Origin: Sphingobacterium puteale | GTDB lineage: Bacteria; Bacteroidota; Bacteroidia; Sphingobacteriales; Sphingobacteriaceae | NCBI RefSeq assembly: GCF_003627955.1 | Contig: NZ_RBWS01000008.1 | Span: 186,001 to 250,000 of the forward strand | Direction: 5' to 3' | DNA: 64,000 bases | Shown here: positions 9,650 through 19,323 of the stretch, one piece after another | How positions within the stretch are numbered: the first letter of the stretch is position 1 | Layout: each line of letters starts with the position of its first letter | Position numbers and translations under genes: made by a program | The notes under the pieces: generated by a model | What the model saw: the letters and a program-made list of their open reading frames with translations, nothing else | Told to the model about the DNA's origin: nothing | Database searches by the model: none

Positions 9650-9739
9650 AAGACTATTGAAACCATCACACTATTGCCAAGCCTTAGGTGTGTCTTATTC
9701 GATCCGGGTGTTGGAAATAGTGTGATGTGTGGTAGTCTT
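9650..9739. repeat. 90-base interrupted palindrome between pheS and a tetR gene
   Basis: CATCACACTATT (9664-9675) pairs exactly with AATAGTGTGATG (9716-9727). The stem extends inward through CCAA/TTGG and outward, after a mismatched stretch, through AAGACTA (9650-9656) and TAGTCTT (9733-9739). The ~30-base loop is not self-complementary. There is no T-run, so it is not a simple terminator. It could be a small mobile palindrome (MITE or REP-like) or a structured leader of the regulator that starts at 9751. Confidence 0.6.
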
Positions 9740-9750
9740 ATCTGAAGAAT

Positions 9751-10326
9751 ATGGAACCAGATCATATCATTGAATCCATAAAAAGAACAGCACGGGAACT
9801 CTTTCGTCAAAATGGTTATCATAAAACCAGTGTAAACACGTTGGCCAAAAAAGCTAAGATTGCTAAGGCGACGGTTTATAAATACTTTGATAGTAAGGAA
9901 ATGATCTTGCATGCCATTTTGATGGATTATCTGCGGGCAAGTCTGCTGGATATCTTAAAGACCACAAAATATGAGGATGATATGGCCTCTTTTTTGGCTT
10001 CCACCATTCTTCGTGTCAGCCGACTGACTTATACAGCATGCAATGAATTGATTGGCTGGGAATTTATCCGTGAGTCGGCCAATGCACAGGAATATCTAAA
10101 AACACTATCTGAGGATCTGGAATTCCTGCTTTTGAGTACATTTATCCAGAATGAAAAGATCAATGAAGCGATCAGTGAGGAAAAACTGACATTTCTGATC
10201 AAATCAAGTAAGAGCATTGTATTCTCTTTTGCTTTTACTGCCGTTTCGGATGCCGATGTACGTAAAAACTTTATTTCTTTTCAAAAAGAGATTCTTCCGT
10301 ACCTTGTTCAGGCAACGATTCTCTAA
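9751..10326 (+). CDS. TetR/AcrR-family transcriptional regulator
   Basis: 191 residues. The N-terminal helix-turn-helix is clear: ARELFRQNGYHKTSVNTLAK then AKIAKATVYKYFDSKEMIL, the classic TetR DNA-binding signature. Residues ~60-191 form an all-helical ligand or dimer domain without recognisable specificity. It stands alone: pheS ends 115 bases upstream, and rlmD starts 267 bases downstream with its own promoter. No efflux or metabolic gene lies next to it, so the target is unknown. Confidence 0.88.
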   Translation: MEPDHIIESIKRTARELFRQNGYHKTSVNTLAKKAKIAKATVYKYFDSKEMILHAILMDYLRASLLDILKTTKYEDDMASFLASTILRVSRLTYTACNELIGWEFIRESANAQEYLKTLSEDLEFLLLSTFIQNEKINEAISEEKLTFLIKSSKSIVFSFAFTAVSDADVRKNFISFQKEILPYLVQATIL

Positions 10327-10579
10327 GTGATTATGGGTTCTGTTGTTTATTGCCGCCTATTATCCACCTATTCAATAATCTTCCTTTTGCTAATGTTCTA
10401 ACGTTTACTTTTTTTCAAGGAAGTATGTCTGAATTTAGACCTTTTTATAGGCATTAAACAATGCTGCATATCCGCGAATAATAAAGGAAATTTGCCTGAT
10501 CAAAATCGATTATTGCGCTATATGAAGGGTCTTTTTTCTAAGACAATGTAGGCCAGTGAAAAATCATTATAAAAAATTG

Positions 10580-10587
10580 TATTTTTG
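10580..10587 (+). promoter_or_regulatory. Bacteroidota -7 box upstream of rlmD
   Basis: TATTTTTG matches TAnnTTTG and lies 6 bases before the rlmD ATG at 10594, which would give a nearly leaderless mRNA. A good -33 TTTG partner is not obvious. The rest of 10327-10579 shows only a weak hairpin near 10427-10446. Confidence 0.5.
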
Positions 10588-10593
10588 CGAACT

Positions 10594-12006
10594 ATGAGTA
10601 GAAGAATTCCGCAAGAAAAGAAGTTCTTGAAAGATATCGCAATCATTGATATTGCCGAAGAAGGTAGAGGTGTGGGGAAAACCGATGATCTGGTTTTGTT
10701 TGTCGAAAAAGCTGTCCCGGGTGATGTTGTCGATGTGGAGTTAATGCGCAAGAAGAAGAATTTTGCTGAGGCTCGGGTGACGAGTCTGAAGGAAGCTTCT
10801 ACTTATCGCGTAGATCCTTTTTGTGAGCATTTTGGTGTCTGTGGAGGCTGTAAATGGCAGCACATGAGCTATGAATCCCAATTAAAATTTAAACAACAGT
10901 CTGTTGACAATGCTTTATCCCGGATCGGGAAAGTAGATACTTCCGCCATGGAGGATATTTTGGGATCGGCTCAGACGGAGTATTATAGAAATAAATTAGA
11001 ATATACATTTTCCAATAAGAAATGGTTGACTTCGGTTGATGAGGATGCATCGCAATTGGAAATGAATGCTTTGGGCTTTCACGTACCGGGGCGATTTGAT
11101 AAAATTCTGGATATTGATCATTGTTTTCTTCAGCAAGACCCTTCCAACGAGATTCGGAATACCATACGGGACTTTGCGCTAAGCAAAGGAATGACTTTTT
11201 ATGATCTCCGCGAGCATACTGGGGTATTACGCAATCTGATCATCCGTATTTCGTCTACTGGTGAGATGATGGTGATTGTGGTTTTTGCTTATCCAGAGGA
11301 AGGCCAGGTGGAATTATTGATGAATTTCATCAATGAAAGGTTTCCTCAGATTGCTTCGCTTTTGTATATCGTGAATCAAAAGCGTAATGATACCATCTTT
11401 GATCAGGATATTCATGTATATGCAGGTCGTGATTTTATTTATGAGGAGATGGAAGGTCTTCGCTATAAGGTTGGACCGAAATCCTTCTATCAGACCAATT
11501 CAGCACAAGCATACGAACTCTATAAGATCACGCGCGATTTTGCGGATTTAAAAGGAGATGAGCTCGTGTATGATTTATATACGGGGGCTGGTACAATAGC
11601 AAACTTTGTCGCTAAGAAAGCAAAAGAAGTCATCGGAGTTGAGTATGTCCCTACTGCAATTGAAGACGCGAAGGTAAATTCGGCGATCAATAATATCAAC
11701 AATACGAAGTTTTATGCTGGGGATATGAAAGATGTGTTGATTCCTTCTTTCGTTGTTGAGCATGGTAAACCAGATGTCGTAATTACCGATCCACCACGAG
11801 CAGGTATGCATGCGGATGTTGTGGCCCGTTTATTGGAGATGGAATCCCCTAGAATTGTTTATGTCAGTTGTAATGCTGCGACACAGGCGAGAGATCTAGT
11901 TTTATTGGCTGAGAAGTACGACGTGAAGCGTATTAAACCGGTAGACATGTTTCCGCATACACAGCACGTAGAAAATGTCGTTCTATTGGAACTTAAAAAA
12001 TCATAA
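10594..12006 (+). CDS. rlmD: 23S rRNA (uracil-C5)-methyltransferase, RlmD/RumA type
   Basis: SAM-dependent RNA methyltransferase making 5-methyluridine in rRNA (or tRNA; the exact site cannot be told from sequence). 470 residues from the ATG at 10594. Domains: a TRAM RNA-binding domain (residues ~10-70), an iron-sulfur motif in CEHFGVCGGCKWQHMSYE (C-x5-C-x2-C), and the methyltransferase domain with VYDLYTGAGTIANFVAKKA, VITDPPRAGMH and the catalytic Cys in IVYVSCNAATQARDL. A small gene follows 5 bases later and is probably cotranscribed. Confidence 0.93.
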   Translation: MSRRIPQEKKFLKDIAIIDIAEEGRGVGKTDDLVLFVEKAVPGDVVDVELMRKKKNFAEARVTSLKEASTYRVDPFCEHFGVCGGCKWQHMSYESQLKFKQQSVDNALSRIGKVDTSAMEDILGSAQTEYYRNKLEYTFSNKKWLTSVDEDASQLEMNALGFHVPGRFDKILDIDHCFLQQDPSNEIRNTIRDFALSKGMTFYDLREHTGVLRNLIIRISSTGEMMVIVVFAYPEEGQVELLMNFINERFPQIASLLYIVNQKRNDTIFDQDIHVYAGRDFIYEEMEGLRYKVGPKSFYQTNSAQAYELYKITRDFADLKGDELVYDLYTGAGTIANFVAKKAKEVIGVEYVPTAIEDAKVNSAINNINNTKFYAGDMKDVLIPSFVVEHGKPDVVITDPPRAGMHADVVARLLEMESPRIVYVSCNAATQARDLVLLAEKYDVKRIKPVDMFPHTQHVENVVLLELKKS

Positions 12007-12011
12007 TATAT

Positions 12012-12410
12012 ATGGAAGTAGAGGATTTATTTTCGAGCGGATCCAGAAATGAGGAAGCGCCATCTACTGGGCAGAGTCCATTGAAAAGTTTGCAGGTTGA
12101 TCTTGATTTTTATAGTGAGTCAATCCGTGAGGTTGCGATGGAAATCATTGAGGAAGGCTATTCTTCCTATCCGATTTTTGTGGCACATCAACATGAGGTA
12201 TCGGTAGGAGAGATAATCTTGGACCGTACTGAACTGGAGACAAATTGGACAATCAATGCCTCTACGTTGGAGGAGTTTGTCGAAATGGATATCATTCAGG
12301 AAGACCGTAAAGCTACTTTTATTCAGAATTATAAATCTGCTAAGGATTTTATGTGCCTGTTTGTGGTTGTTGCCGAAGGAGCCAATTTTGTCTTTTATCC
12401 CTATAAATGA
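12012..12410 (+). CDS. conserved hypothetical protein, 132 residues
   Basis: I do not recognise a named family. The protein is acidic, has no signal peptide or membrane segment, and appears globular. A disordered-looking N-terminus (MEVEDLFSSGSRNEEAPSTG) precedes a mixed alpha/beta body with IREVAMEIIEEGYSSYPIFV and ends CLFVVVAEGANFVFYPYK. It starts 5 bases after rlmD, so it is likely cotranscribed. 12411-12562 after it holds no gene. Confidence 0.7.
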   Translation: MEVEDLFSSGSRNEEAPSTGQSPLKSLQVDLDFYSESIREVAMEIIEEGYSSYPIFVAHQHEVSVGEIILDRTELETNWTINASTLEEFVEMDIIQEDRKATFIQNYKSAKDFMCLFVVVAEGANFVFYPYK

Positions 12411-12562
12411 AGAAGTAATATTTAAACTTTTTTAACAATACAATTGTCAAACTATTACTATTTTTAACGAAATAGGCTGGAAGCATGACGCGGAAATAAG
12501 GCCGGAACGCTAAGGGCGGCATGGGGTTGTAAAGCTTGGCGTGATAATAACAATATATTCCA

Positions 12563-13324
12563 ATGAGAAGAATACACATACATATAGGAGGGCTTTTAGG
12601 CGTATTGATGTTGGTTTTGACGGCATTCGGAGCAAAGGCACAACATATACAGCAAGTGTCAGGTATGGTGATGCAGAAGGGGACTGCCAATAGAGTTGGC
12701 GATGTGGTTGTGCTAAATTTGCGGACGAGCAGATCGGCGCTGACAAACTCTTTCGGTGTCTTTACGATTGACGCTTCGGTGGGGGATTCGCTTTCTTTCA
12801 CTAAGGTCGGATTTTCACCGGTAAAGACAGTGTTGACAAACCTGAATGAATTTTATATTGAGATGCAGGAAGGGATAAAGCTTGAGACAGTAATCGTAGA
12901 AAGGAAGTCGAAAGAGGCCGAACTAAATGAGGCGATGGGAAACTACTCCAAAAAAGGAGTTTATAATGGGGGGAAAAATAAATTTGGGACCTATTTAGGA
13001 AGTCCTGCTACCGCACTTTATAATCTTTTTGGACGGGAAGCAAAAAATGCGAAACGTTTTGGACGTTTTATGGACCGGGAAAAAGAAGAATTACAGGTCG
13101 ACCGTATTTTTTCACGCGCGGCGGTCCAGAAATTAACAAAATTGGATAGTGCCGATTTAGATGCTTTTATGGTACGTTATCGTCCTTCATTTGATCTCGC
13201 CGAACACTGGGGACAATATGATTTGATGAATTATGTGCAACAGTCTTTGCAGGATTTCGAAGCAAAGGGCCGCCCAAAAGGGGCGTTGTTGCCAGATATC
13301 GAAGTTAAGACGCAGGAGAAGTAA
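12563..13324 (+). CDS. exported protein with carboxypeptidase-like regulatory (beta-sandwich) domain
   Basis: 253 residues. An N-terminal signal peptide (hydrophobic residues ~8-23, ending AFGAKAQ) precedes a CarboxypepD_reg-type domain at ~28-115: VSGMVMQKGTANRVGDVVV, TNSFGVFTIDASVGDSLSF and KVGFSPVKTVL. The C-terminal half is charged and helical with no known motif. Such proteins are common envelope components in Bacteroidota, where the domain also caps TonB receptors, but here no barrel follows. Role unknown. Confidence 0.75.
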   Translation: MRRIHIHIGGLLGVLMLVLTAFGAKAQHIQQVSGMVMQKGTANRVGDVVVLNLRTSRSALTNSFGVFTIDASVGDSLSFTKVGFSPVKTVLTNLNEFYIEMQEGIKLETVIVERKSKEAELNEAMGNYSKKGVYNGGKNKFGTYLGSPATALYNLFGREAKNAKRFGRFMDREKEELQVDRIFSRAAVQKLTKLDSADLDAFMVRYRPSFDLAEHWGQYDLMNYVQQSLQDFEAKGRPKGALLPDIEVKTQEK

Positions 13325-13524
13325 AACAATTTCCTTTCCATACTGTTAGCTCTTTTGAACATTGGTCATCGGGATTATTTGTAGTGGATCGTCTTCATTT
13401 ATACGTGTTATAATGCTTTTTTGAGCATATCGTTACAAAAAAGTTGAAAATGGTTGCTTTTGGCACTTTGTTTGATTTTAACATGGACAGTATTTAGTTT
13501 GAATATTAAAAGTCTTAGATAGAT

Positions 13525-14214
13525 ATGAAAATGAATAGAAAATTAGCTGTATTTGGTTTGACTGTTGCAACCTCGGCTATGTTATTTGGAAGTTGTTCTA
13601 CAATCCAAAATACAAATAATACGACTAAAGGCGGTGTAATCGGTGGTGTAGCGGGTGGTGCTTTAGGTGCATTAATTGGCGGTAAGGCTGGTAATACGGC
13701 TATTGGTACATTAGCAGGTGCGGCTATTGGCGGTGCAGCCGGTGTATTGATCGGTAAGAAAATGGATAAACAAGCTGCTGAGATTTCTAAAACCGTCGAA
13801 GGTGCTGAAGTAACTCAATCCGCAGAGGGTATTGTTGTGAAATTTGATTCAGGTATTTTATTCGATTTCAACAAATCTGATTTGAAAGCCACTGCAAAAG
13901 ATAATATCGCTAACTTGGTTACCACTTTAAATAAGGAACAAGGGACAGAGATCTTGGTTATCGGACATACAGATAATGTAGGTACGTTAGCGGCGAATGA
14001 CAAAGTTTCTTTGGACCGTGCAAATGCGGTACGTGCGTTTGCTGTATCCAAAGGACTGGCTTCTTCACGTATTAAAACTGAAGGAAGAAACTTCTCGGAG
14101 CCAATTGCAAGTAATGATACAGAAGCAGGACGTGCACAAAATCGTCGTGTGGAGATCGTTATCGTTGCTGGTGATCAAATGAAGAAAGAGGCAAAACAAC
14201 AAGCTGGTCAATAA
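13525..14214 (+). CDS. OmpA-family lipoprotein with glycine-zipper segment
   Basis: 229 residues. The signal peptide ends in a lipobox (MLFGSC, Cys ~24). Residues ~36-80 are a glycine-zipper (GGVIGGVAGGALGALIGGKAG and related repeats), likely membrane-inserting. Residues ~105-215 form an OmpA C-terminal peptidoglycan-binding domain, with FDFNKSDL, VIGHTDNVG, the RANAV segment and GRAQNRRVEIVI. It probably links the envelope to peptidoglycan. It is monocistronic, with a terminator at 14297. The 200 bases before it (13325-13524) hold no gene. Confidence 0.92.
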   Translation: MKMNRKLAVFGLTVATSAMLFGSCSTIQNTNNTTKGGVIGGVAGGALGALIGGKAGNTAIGTLAGAAIGGAAGVLIGKKMDKQAAEISKTVEGAEVTQSAEGIVVKFDSGILFDFNKSDLKATAKDNIANLVTTLNKEQGTEILVIGHTDNVGTLAANDKVSLDRANAVRAFAVSKGLASSRIKTEGRNFSEPIASNDTEAGRAQNRRVEIVIVAGDQMKKEAKQQAGQ

Positions 14215-14296
14215 GCAACTGAATAGCTGGTTCCTGTGGAATCGGTTGTTGTTAGCGTTTCACTAAAAATCGTTTGTTGATTTTCAAAATATACAG

Positions 14297-14323
14297 GCAC
14301 GGAAATTTATCCGTGCTTTTTTT
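14297..14323 (+). terminator. rho-independent terminator after the OmpA-like gene
   Basis: GCACGGA (14297-14303) pairs with TCCGTGC (14310-14316) and is followed by seven T. Confidence 0.85.
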
Positions 14324-14445
14324 GTAAAATCTCCATGCATAGGGATATAGTGCGGTTGGAGCGCAGGAGTATTTAGCGCTAAAATTTGACAAAGCATAAA
14401 CTATATTTCTGGCTGACAAACTGTCATTATATGGATTTTAATTTC

Positions 14446-14453
14446 TAACTTTG
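14446..14453 (+). promoter_or_regulatory. Bacteroidota -7 box upstream of miaB
   Basis: TAACTTTG matches TAnnTTTG and ends 20 bases before the miaB start. The -33 element is weak. Confidence 0.5.
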
Positions 14454-14473
14454 TAGTCTTTGAAAATTGAGCT

Positions 14474-15910
14474 ATGTTAGATTTAACACATACAACTAAG
14501 GAACACGACGAATCTCGTCAGGGTGAGGCATTGTTATTAGAACAGGATCCAAAGATAAGTAATGGACGTAAACTGTATATTGAAAGTTACGGTTGTCAAA
14601 TGAACTTCTCGGATAGTGAGATCGTTGCTTCTATTTTGTTGGATAAAGGTTTTGAGACGACAAAAAATTATCAGGAAGCAGATGTTGTCTTTATTAATAC
14701 CTGTTCAATCCGCGAGAATGCAGAGCAGCGTGTTCGTAATCGACTGAAAGAATTTGAGGCGGCTAAGACCAGGAATCCTGGAATGATCGTCGGTGTGTTG
14801 GGCTGTATGGCTGAGCGTTTAAAATCGAAGTTTCTTGAAGAAGAAAAATTAGTTGATGTTGTGGTAGGTCCTGACGCATATCGTGATCTCCCTAATTTAA
14901 TTGATAAGGTCGATGACGGTGCAAAGGCAGTGAATGTCCTGCTATCACGTGAGGAGACTTATGCCGATATTAATCCGGTTCGATTAAATTCAAATGGTGT
15001 GACAGCCTTTATTTCCATCATGCGCGGTTGTGATAATATGTGTTCGTTCTGTGTGGTTCCATTTACCCGTGGACGTGAGCGCAGCCGTGATCCTCATTCT
15101 ATTGTGAAAGAGGCGCAGGATTTATTCAATGCGGGATATAAAGAAGTGACTCTATTGGGTCAAAACGTGGATTCCTATAAGTATACTGTACCCGTTGCAG
15201 AAGGTGAAGCTCCGGGCGAAACGGTAACGTTTGCCAAGTTATTGACCATGGTGGCTAAGGTGAGCCCGCTTTTACGCGTTCGTTTTTCGACTTCCCACCC
15301 AAAAGATATCACAGATGAGGTTTTATATGCGATTGCCGCGCATGAAAATGTTTGTAACTATATCCATTTGCCAGTACAATCCGGAAATTCCAGGATATTG
15401 GAACTGATGAATCGTACTTACGATCGTGAGTGGTATATGGAACGTGTAGACGCTATCCGCAAGATTATTCCAGATTGTGCGATTTCAACTGATGTTATCA
15501 CGGGTTTCTGTACAGAAACAGAAGCAGAACATCAGGAAACATTATCCATGATGGATTATGTGAAATATGACTTTGCGTATATGTTTGCTTATTCCGAAAG
15601 ACCGGGGACATTAGCTGCGAAGCGCTATGCGGATGATATTCCGGAGGATGTCAAAAAACGTCGTTTGACTGAGGTAATCAACAAACAACGTGACCATAGC
15701 TTATATCGTTATCAACATTTTATTGGAAAGATATGTAAGGTGCTTATAGAAGGTTTTTCAAAAAGATCTGAGTTTGATTTTTGCGGTCGTAACGATCAAA
15801 ATGCCTTGGTTGTATTTCCGATAGACCCTCGGTACAAACAGGGAGATTACGTCAATGTACGTGTAGAATCATGTACATCAGCAACCTTGTTAGGTAAAAT
15901 TGTCGATTAA
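14474..15910 (+). CDS. miaB: tRNA-2-methylthio-N6-dimethylallyladenosine synthase MiaB
   Basis: Radical-SAM methylthiotransferase acting on A37 of tRNAs. 478 residues. The N-terminal MTTase domain has [27 protein letters not shown] and GCMAERLK (three cluster Cys). The radical-SAM motif is in [20 protein letters not shown] (CxxxCxxC), with [12 protein letters not shown] and [14 protein letters not shown] downstream. A C-terminal TRAM domain runs from about residue 415. It is followed 37 bases later by the sigma-54 activator. Confidence 0.96.
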   Translation: MLDLTHTTKEHDESRQGEALLLEQDPKISNGRKLYIESYGCQMNFSDSEIVASILLDKGFETTKNYQEADVVFINTCSIRENAEQRVRNRLKEFEAAKTRNPGMIVGVLGCMAERLKSKFLEEEKLVDVVVGPDAYRDLPNLIDKVDDGAKAVNVLLSREETYADINPVRLNSNGVTAFISIMRGCDNMCSFCVVPFTRGRERSRDPHSIVKEAQDLFNAGYKEVTLLGQNVDSYKYTVPVAEGEAPGETVTFAKLLTMVAKVSPLLRVRFSTSHPKDITDEVLYAIAAHENVCNYIHLPVQSGNSRILELMNRTYDREWYMERVDAIRKIIPDCAISTDVITGFCTETEAEHQETLSMMDYVKYDFAYMFAYSERPGTLAAKRYADDIPEDVKKRRLTEVINKQRDHSLYRYQHFIGKICKVLIEGFSKRSEFDFCGRNDQNALVVFPIDPRYKQGDYVNVRVESCTSATLLGKIVD

Positions 15911-15947
15911 GAAAACTTAATATAAATTTATTTCCAACTGGAAATTT

Positions 15948-17225
15948 ATGGATAATCAAGATATAAAAAATAGGTTTGGAATCATCGGTAACTCACCGTT
16001 GCTAAATCGGGCGATAGATATCGCCCGACAGGTGGCTCCAACTGATATTTCTGTATTAATACAAGGTGAGAGCGGTAGTGGTAAAGAAGTTTTTTCGCAT
16101 ATTATCCATCAATTGAGTTCCCGCAAGCATGGGCCGTTTATAGCAGTCAATTGTGGTGCAATACCAGAGGGGACAATAGATTCTGAATTATTTGGGCATG
16201 AGAAAGGTTCCTTTACCGGTGCTCACGAAGCACGTAAAGGTTATTTTGAAGTAGTCGACGGTGGAACAATTTTCTTGGATGAGGTCGGGGAGCTGCCTTT
16301 GGGGACGCAAGCTCGATTACTACGTGTTTTGGAGTCCGGAGAGTACATTCGTGTAGGATCATCGAAAGTTCAGAAAACGAATGTACGTGTGGTTGCCGCG
16401 ACAAACGTCAATATGTTTGAAGCAGTTCAAAAAGGTAAATTTCGGGAAGATTTGTATTACCGTCTGAACACCGTGCCGTTGCGTGTTCCTTCGCTTAGGG
16501 AACGTCCTGAAGACATCAATTTATTATTTCGTAAGTTCATTGTCGATTTTTCGGAAAAATATCGCTCTCCCGGAGTGCAATTGACTGAAGATGCACAAAA
16601 TATGCTGCGCAACTATAATTGGCCGGGCAATGTGCGTCAATTAAAAAATGTGGCCGAACAGATTGCTGTTTTAGAGAAAGAACGTGTTGTTGATGCGCAT
16701 ACCCTGCAAAACTATTTGCCAAATGAATCGCGGACGAGCTTACCGGCCATAGTTTCATCAAATAATAGCGCAAAAGAAGATTTTTCAGAAAGAGATTTAC
16801 TTTATAAGGTTCTTTTCGATATGAAGAAAGATATGGTCGATCTCAAAAAACTCGTTGTTGAGCTGATCCAGAAGGGTGTGGATTCTACTACGTTCGATCA
16901 AAATTCGCCTTATATTAATCAGCTTTATCAGGAAATTGAACCACAGATAAAATCTGATGCCGAAGGATACGGTATTGCGCCAACACTGACGATACATTCG
17001 CCTAATAACAATACGGCAAATGTCTTGAAGAATCCCGCTACCCAGGATGAATATCTGCAAGATGCACAGGAAGTGGAAGAGTCTTTGTCCTTGGTGGACA
17101 AGGAATCTGATCTTATCAAGAAGGCCTTGAAAAAACACCGCGGCAAACGTAAGGCAGCGGCACAAGAATTGGGAATTTCCGAAAGGACTTTGTATAGGAA
17201 AATTAAAGACTTAAATTTAGACTAA
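15948..17225 (+). CDS. sigma-54-dependent transcriptional activator without a receiver domain
   Basis: 425 residues. An AAA+ sigma-54 interaction domain starts almost at the N-terminus: Walker A GESGSGKEVF, the sigma-contact loop GSFTGA (Ser in place of the usual Ala in GAFTGA), Walker B GTIFLDEVGEL, sensor regions FREDLYYRLNTVPL and WPGNVRQLKN. A ~130-residue linker follows, then a Fis-type helix-turn-helix at the C-terminus (RKAAAQELGISERTLYRKI). There is no receiver, GAF or PAS domain, so its control is not evident. lptE follows within 11 bases. Confidence 0.92.
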   Translation: MDNQDIKNRFGIIGNSPLLNRAIDIARQVAPTDISVLIQGESGSGKEVFSHIIHQLSSRKHGPFIAVNCGAIPEGTIDSELFGHEKGSFTGAHEARKGYFEVVDGGTIFLDEVGELPLGTQARLLRVLESGEYIRVGSSKVQKTNVRVVAATNVNMFEAVQKGKFREDLYYRLNTVPLRVPSLRERPEDINLLFRKFIVDFSEKYRSPGVQLTEDAQNMLRNYNWPGNVRQLKNVAEQIAVLEKERVVDAHTLQNYLPNESRTSLPAIVSSNNSAKEDFSERDLLYKVLFDMKKDMVDLKKLVVELIQKGVDSTTFDQNSPYINQLYQEIEPQIKSDAEGYGIAPTLTIHSPNNNTANVLKNPATQDEYLQDAQEVEESLSLVDKESDLIKKALKKHRGKRKAAAQELGISERTLYRKIKDLNLD

Positions 17226-17235
17226 GGTTTTGCAG

Positions 17236-17751
17236 ATGTTGTCAAGAAGAATTTTATATACCTTGCTCACGACCACTTTTCTATTCTTAATGAACAGTTG
17301 TGGTGTGAAATATGGATTTACGGGAGGATCTATTCCAGAAGGGATGAAGACAGTCAATATTCAATATTTCGAAAATATTGCGCCTTTGGTTTATCCGACT
17401 TTAAGCCAGAATTTTACGGAGGCATTAAAGGAGCGTATTCGAAATCAATCCCGATTAAGTCAGGTCAACCAAGATGGTGATGCTACTTTTGAAGGCTTCA
17501 TTACAGATTATACGATCAGCCCAGCAGCTGTTGAAGCAGGGACGGATCGGGCTGCAATGAATAGATTGACCATTACCATTAAAGTTTCTTACCACAATAA
17601 GATTAACCCTAAAGACGACTTTGAGCAGCCTTTTACACGCTTCAAAGAGTTTGCTGGAAATCTTCAGAGTGCACAGGAGGAGAGCTTGGGTAAGGAGGTT
17701 ATCCAGATGTTGACAGAGGATATTTATAATAAGGCGTTTGCCAACTGGTAA
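17236..17751 (+). CDS. lptE: LptE-like LPS-assembly lipoprotein
   Basis: 171 residues from the ATG at 17236. The signal peptide has a lipobox (FLMNSCG), followed by VKYGFTGGSIPEGMKTVNI and YFENIAPLVYPTLSQNFTEALKERI, the pattern of the Bacteroidota LptE family that plugs the LptD barrel and helps place LPS in the outer membrane. It lies between the activator and a TPR gene. The symbol is assigned by family resemblance. Confidence 0.82.
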   Translation: MLSRRILYTLLTTTFLFLMNSCGVKYGFTGGSIPEGMKTVNIQYFENIAPLVYPTLSQNFTEALKERIRNQSRLSQVNQDGDATFEGFITDYTISPAAVEAGTDRAAMNRLTITIKVSYHNKINPKDDFEQPFTRFKEFAGNLQSAQEESLGKEVIQMLTEDIYNKAFANW

Positions 17752-17763
17752 TCCTTTCCCAAG

Positions 17764-18837
17764 ATGAATATGACTATGCCACTATCGAATAATGAACTTT
17801 TTTTTCGAACGATCAATCACCCAGAATCTGTTGATGAAGAAGTGATTTTAGGCTTGATCGAAAAATATCCGTATGCGCAAAGTTTACGATTTATTTATGA
17901 GCGTAAAGTTTTTGGTGAAAGCAAACCTGTTCAGAATTTATCGTCTACATTGCTTTATGCTTCGTCTCCAAACTGGTTGTATGAATTTATGCATAGTAGG
18001 CCAACGGTGGAGAGGGAAGAAATCCAATTGGAGGACATCATAATTCTTGAGGACGACCTTGATGAAGATGTTGAGGCAACAGTCGTGGCTGAGACTGAAG
18101 TTGAGGCGGTGAAAATTGAAGTTGAAAACGTGGTGGAGAAGACAGATGAATTGGACCGTTTGATTCAAGCAGGTGTAGCGCAGGATTATTTTCGTTCGAG
18201 TGAAGCAAAACAACAGGTCACCTCGGTTGAGGAGCCAGAAATAGCTGAACCGGTATCTTCTGAAACAGCTATTCGGTCACTCAAGGATACACAGGAGCGT
18301 GTCTCGGTCTATGATGATGATACCATGCCCTATAGTTTCTTGTGGTGGTTGCACAAAACACGACTTGAATATGCTGAAACCTATCAGCCCTATGTAAAGT
18401 CACCTTTGGGTCCTATGGCACCATCAAATGATGATATTGCCAAGATCCATGAAAAATTGGATAGCCAGCTATTGGATCAACAGATTCGGGAGAATATTTT
18501 CCATCTGCAATCACCGGAGGCAAAACTCAGTGATGAGGTGAAAACAACAATTGCCTTCCAGATTCCGCGCAAAACGGATGAGGTAATCGAGAAATTTATC
18601 CGCGAGGAGCCTATGATCCAACCACTACAGGCTGAAAAGTTGGATTTGGAGAATAAGGCTAGAAAAAGCTCGGAAGATCAGCATTCATTGGTAACGGAGA
18701 CCCTTGCAAAAATATATACCGAACAGGGTTTATATCCTAAAGCAATAGAGGTTTACGAAAAATTAGTTTTGAAATATCCAGAAAAAAATGCTTACTTTGC
18801 GGCACGCATAACAGAATTAGAAAAGAAATTAAATTAA
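17764..18837 (+). CDS. tetratricopeptide-repeat protein
   Basis: 357 residues, no signal peptide. The N-terminus is helical (NNELFFRTINHPESVDEEVI), the middle is very acidic and low in complexity (residues ~85-170), and the C-terminus has one clear TPR unit (SLVTETLAKIYTEQGLYPKA then IEVYEKLVLKYPEKNAYFAA). It is 12 bases downstream of lptE and 12 bases upstream of secG. It is probably an adaptor; function unknown. Confidence 0.75.
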   Translation: MNMTMPLSNNELFFRTINHPESVDEEVILGLIEKYPYAQSLRFIYERKVFGESKPVQNLSSTLLYASSPNWLYEFMHSRPTVEREEIQLEDIIILEDDLDEDVEATVVAETEVEAVKIEVENVVEKTDELDRLIQAGVAQDYFRSSEAKQQVTSVEEPEIAEPVSSETAIRSLKDTQERVSVYDDDTMPYSFLWWLHKTRLEYAETYQPYVKSPLGPMAPSNDDIAKIHEKLDSQLLDQQIRENIFHLQSPEAKLSDEVKTTIAFQIPRKTDEVIEKFIREEPMIQPLQAEKLDLENKARKSSEDQHSLVTETLAKIYTEQGLYPKAIEVYEKLVLKYPEKNAYFAARITELEKKLN

Positions 18838-18849
18838 TTACATAAAGAG

Positions 18850-19269
18850 ATGCAAGGATTATTAATTGGTCTTATCATATTAGCTAGTATTATTTTAGCA
18901 TTTTTGGTTTTAATCCAAAATCCAAAAGGTGGCGGTTTATCATCTGGTTTTTCCGGAGGAACAAACCTAATGGGTGTAAAACGTACAGGAGACTTTTTGG
19001 AAAAAGGTACATGGATCATGGTTATTGCTATTATGATTTTTAGTTTGGGGGTTAACATTATGGGGACAGCGCCAAGTACATCTAAAGGAGGCTTGGGTGG
19101 TCAAATTGAAGCCCCTGCGCAACAACAGGGACCTTTGAACTTGGGTACGCCAGCACAGAAACCTGCAGGTGCTCCAGCAGGACAAGAGCAAGCTGCTCCA
19201 GCGCAATCAGAACAAAAAACTCCGGCGACAACGCCAGCAGCTAAGCCAACTGAAGAAGCTAAGAAATAG
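18850..19269 (+). CDS. secG: preprotein translocase subunit SecG
   Basis: Small membrane subunit of SecYEG. 139 residues: first membrane helix at ~3-23 (LLIGLIILASIILAFLVLIQ), the conserved NPKGGGLSSGFSGGTNLMG loop, second helix at ~53-75, then an Ala/Pro/Gln-rich tail of ~60 residues. The long tail is typical of SecG from this phylum. A terminator follows. Confidence 0.92.
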   Translation: MQGLLIGLIILASIILAFLVLIQNPKGGGLSSGFSGGTNLMGVKRTGDFLEKGTWIMVIAIMIFSLGVNIMGTAPSTSKGGLGGQIEAPAQQQGPLNLGTPAQKPAGAPAGQEQAAPAQSEQKTPATTPAAKPTEEAKK

Positions 19270-19290
19270 TTGCGAAGAAAGAAATTCAAG

Positions 19291-19323
19291 AGGCCTCGTC
19301 TATAATTTAGACGAGGCCTTTTT
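19291..19323 (+). terminator. rho-independent terminator after secG
   Basis: AGGCCTCGTCTA (19291-19302) pairs perfectly with TAGACGAGGCCT (19308-19319) and runs into T residues. 19324-19569 between this and groES holds no gene; I see no CIRCE-type inverted repeat (TTAGCACTC...) in it. Confidence 0.9.
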
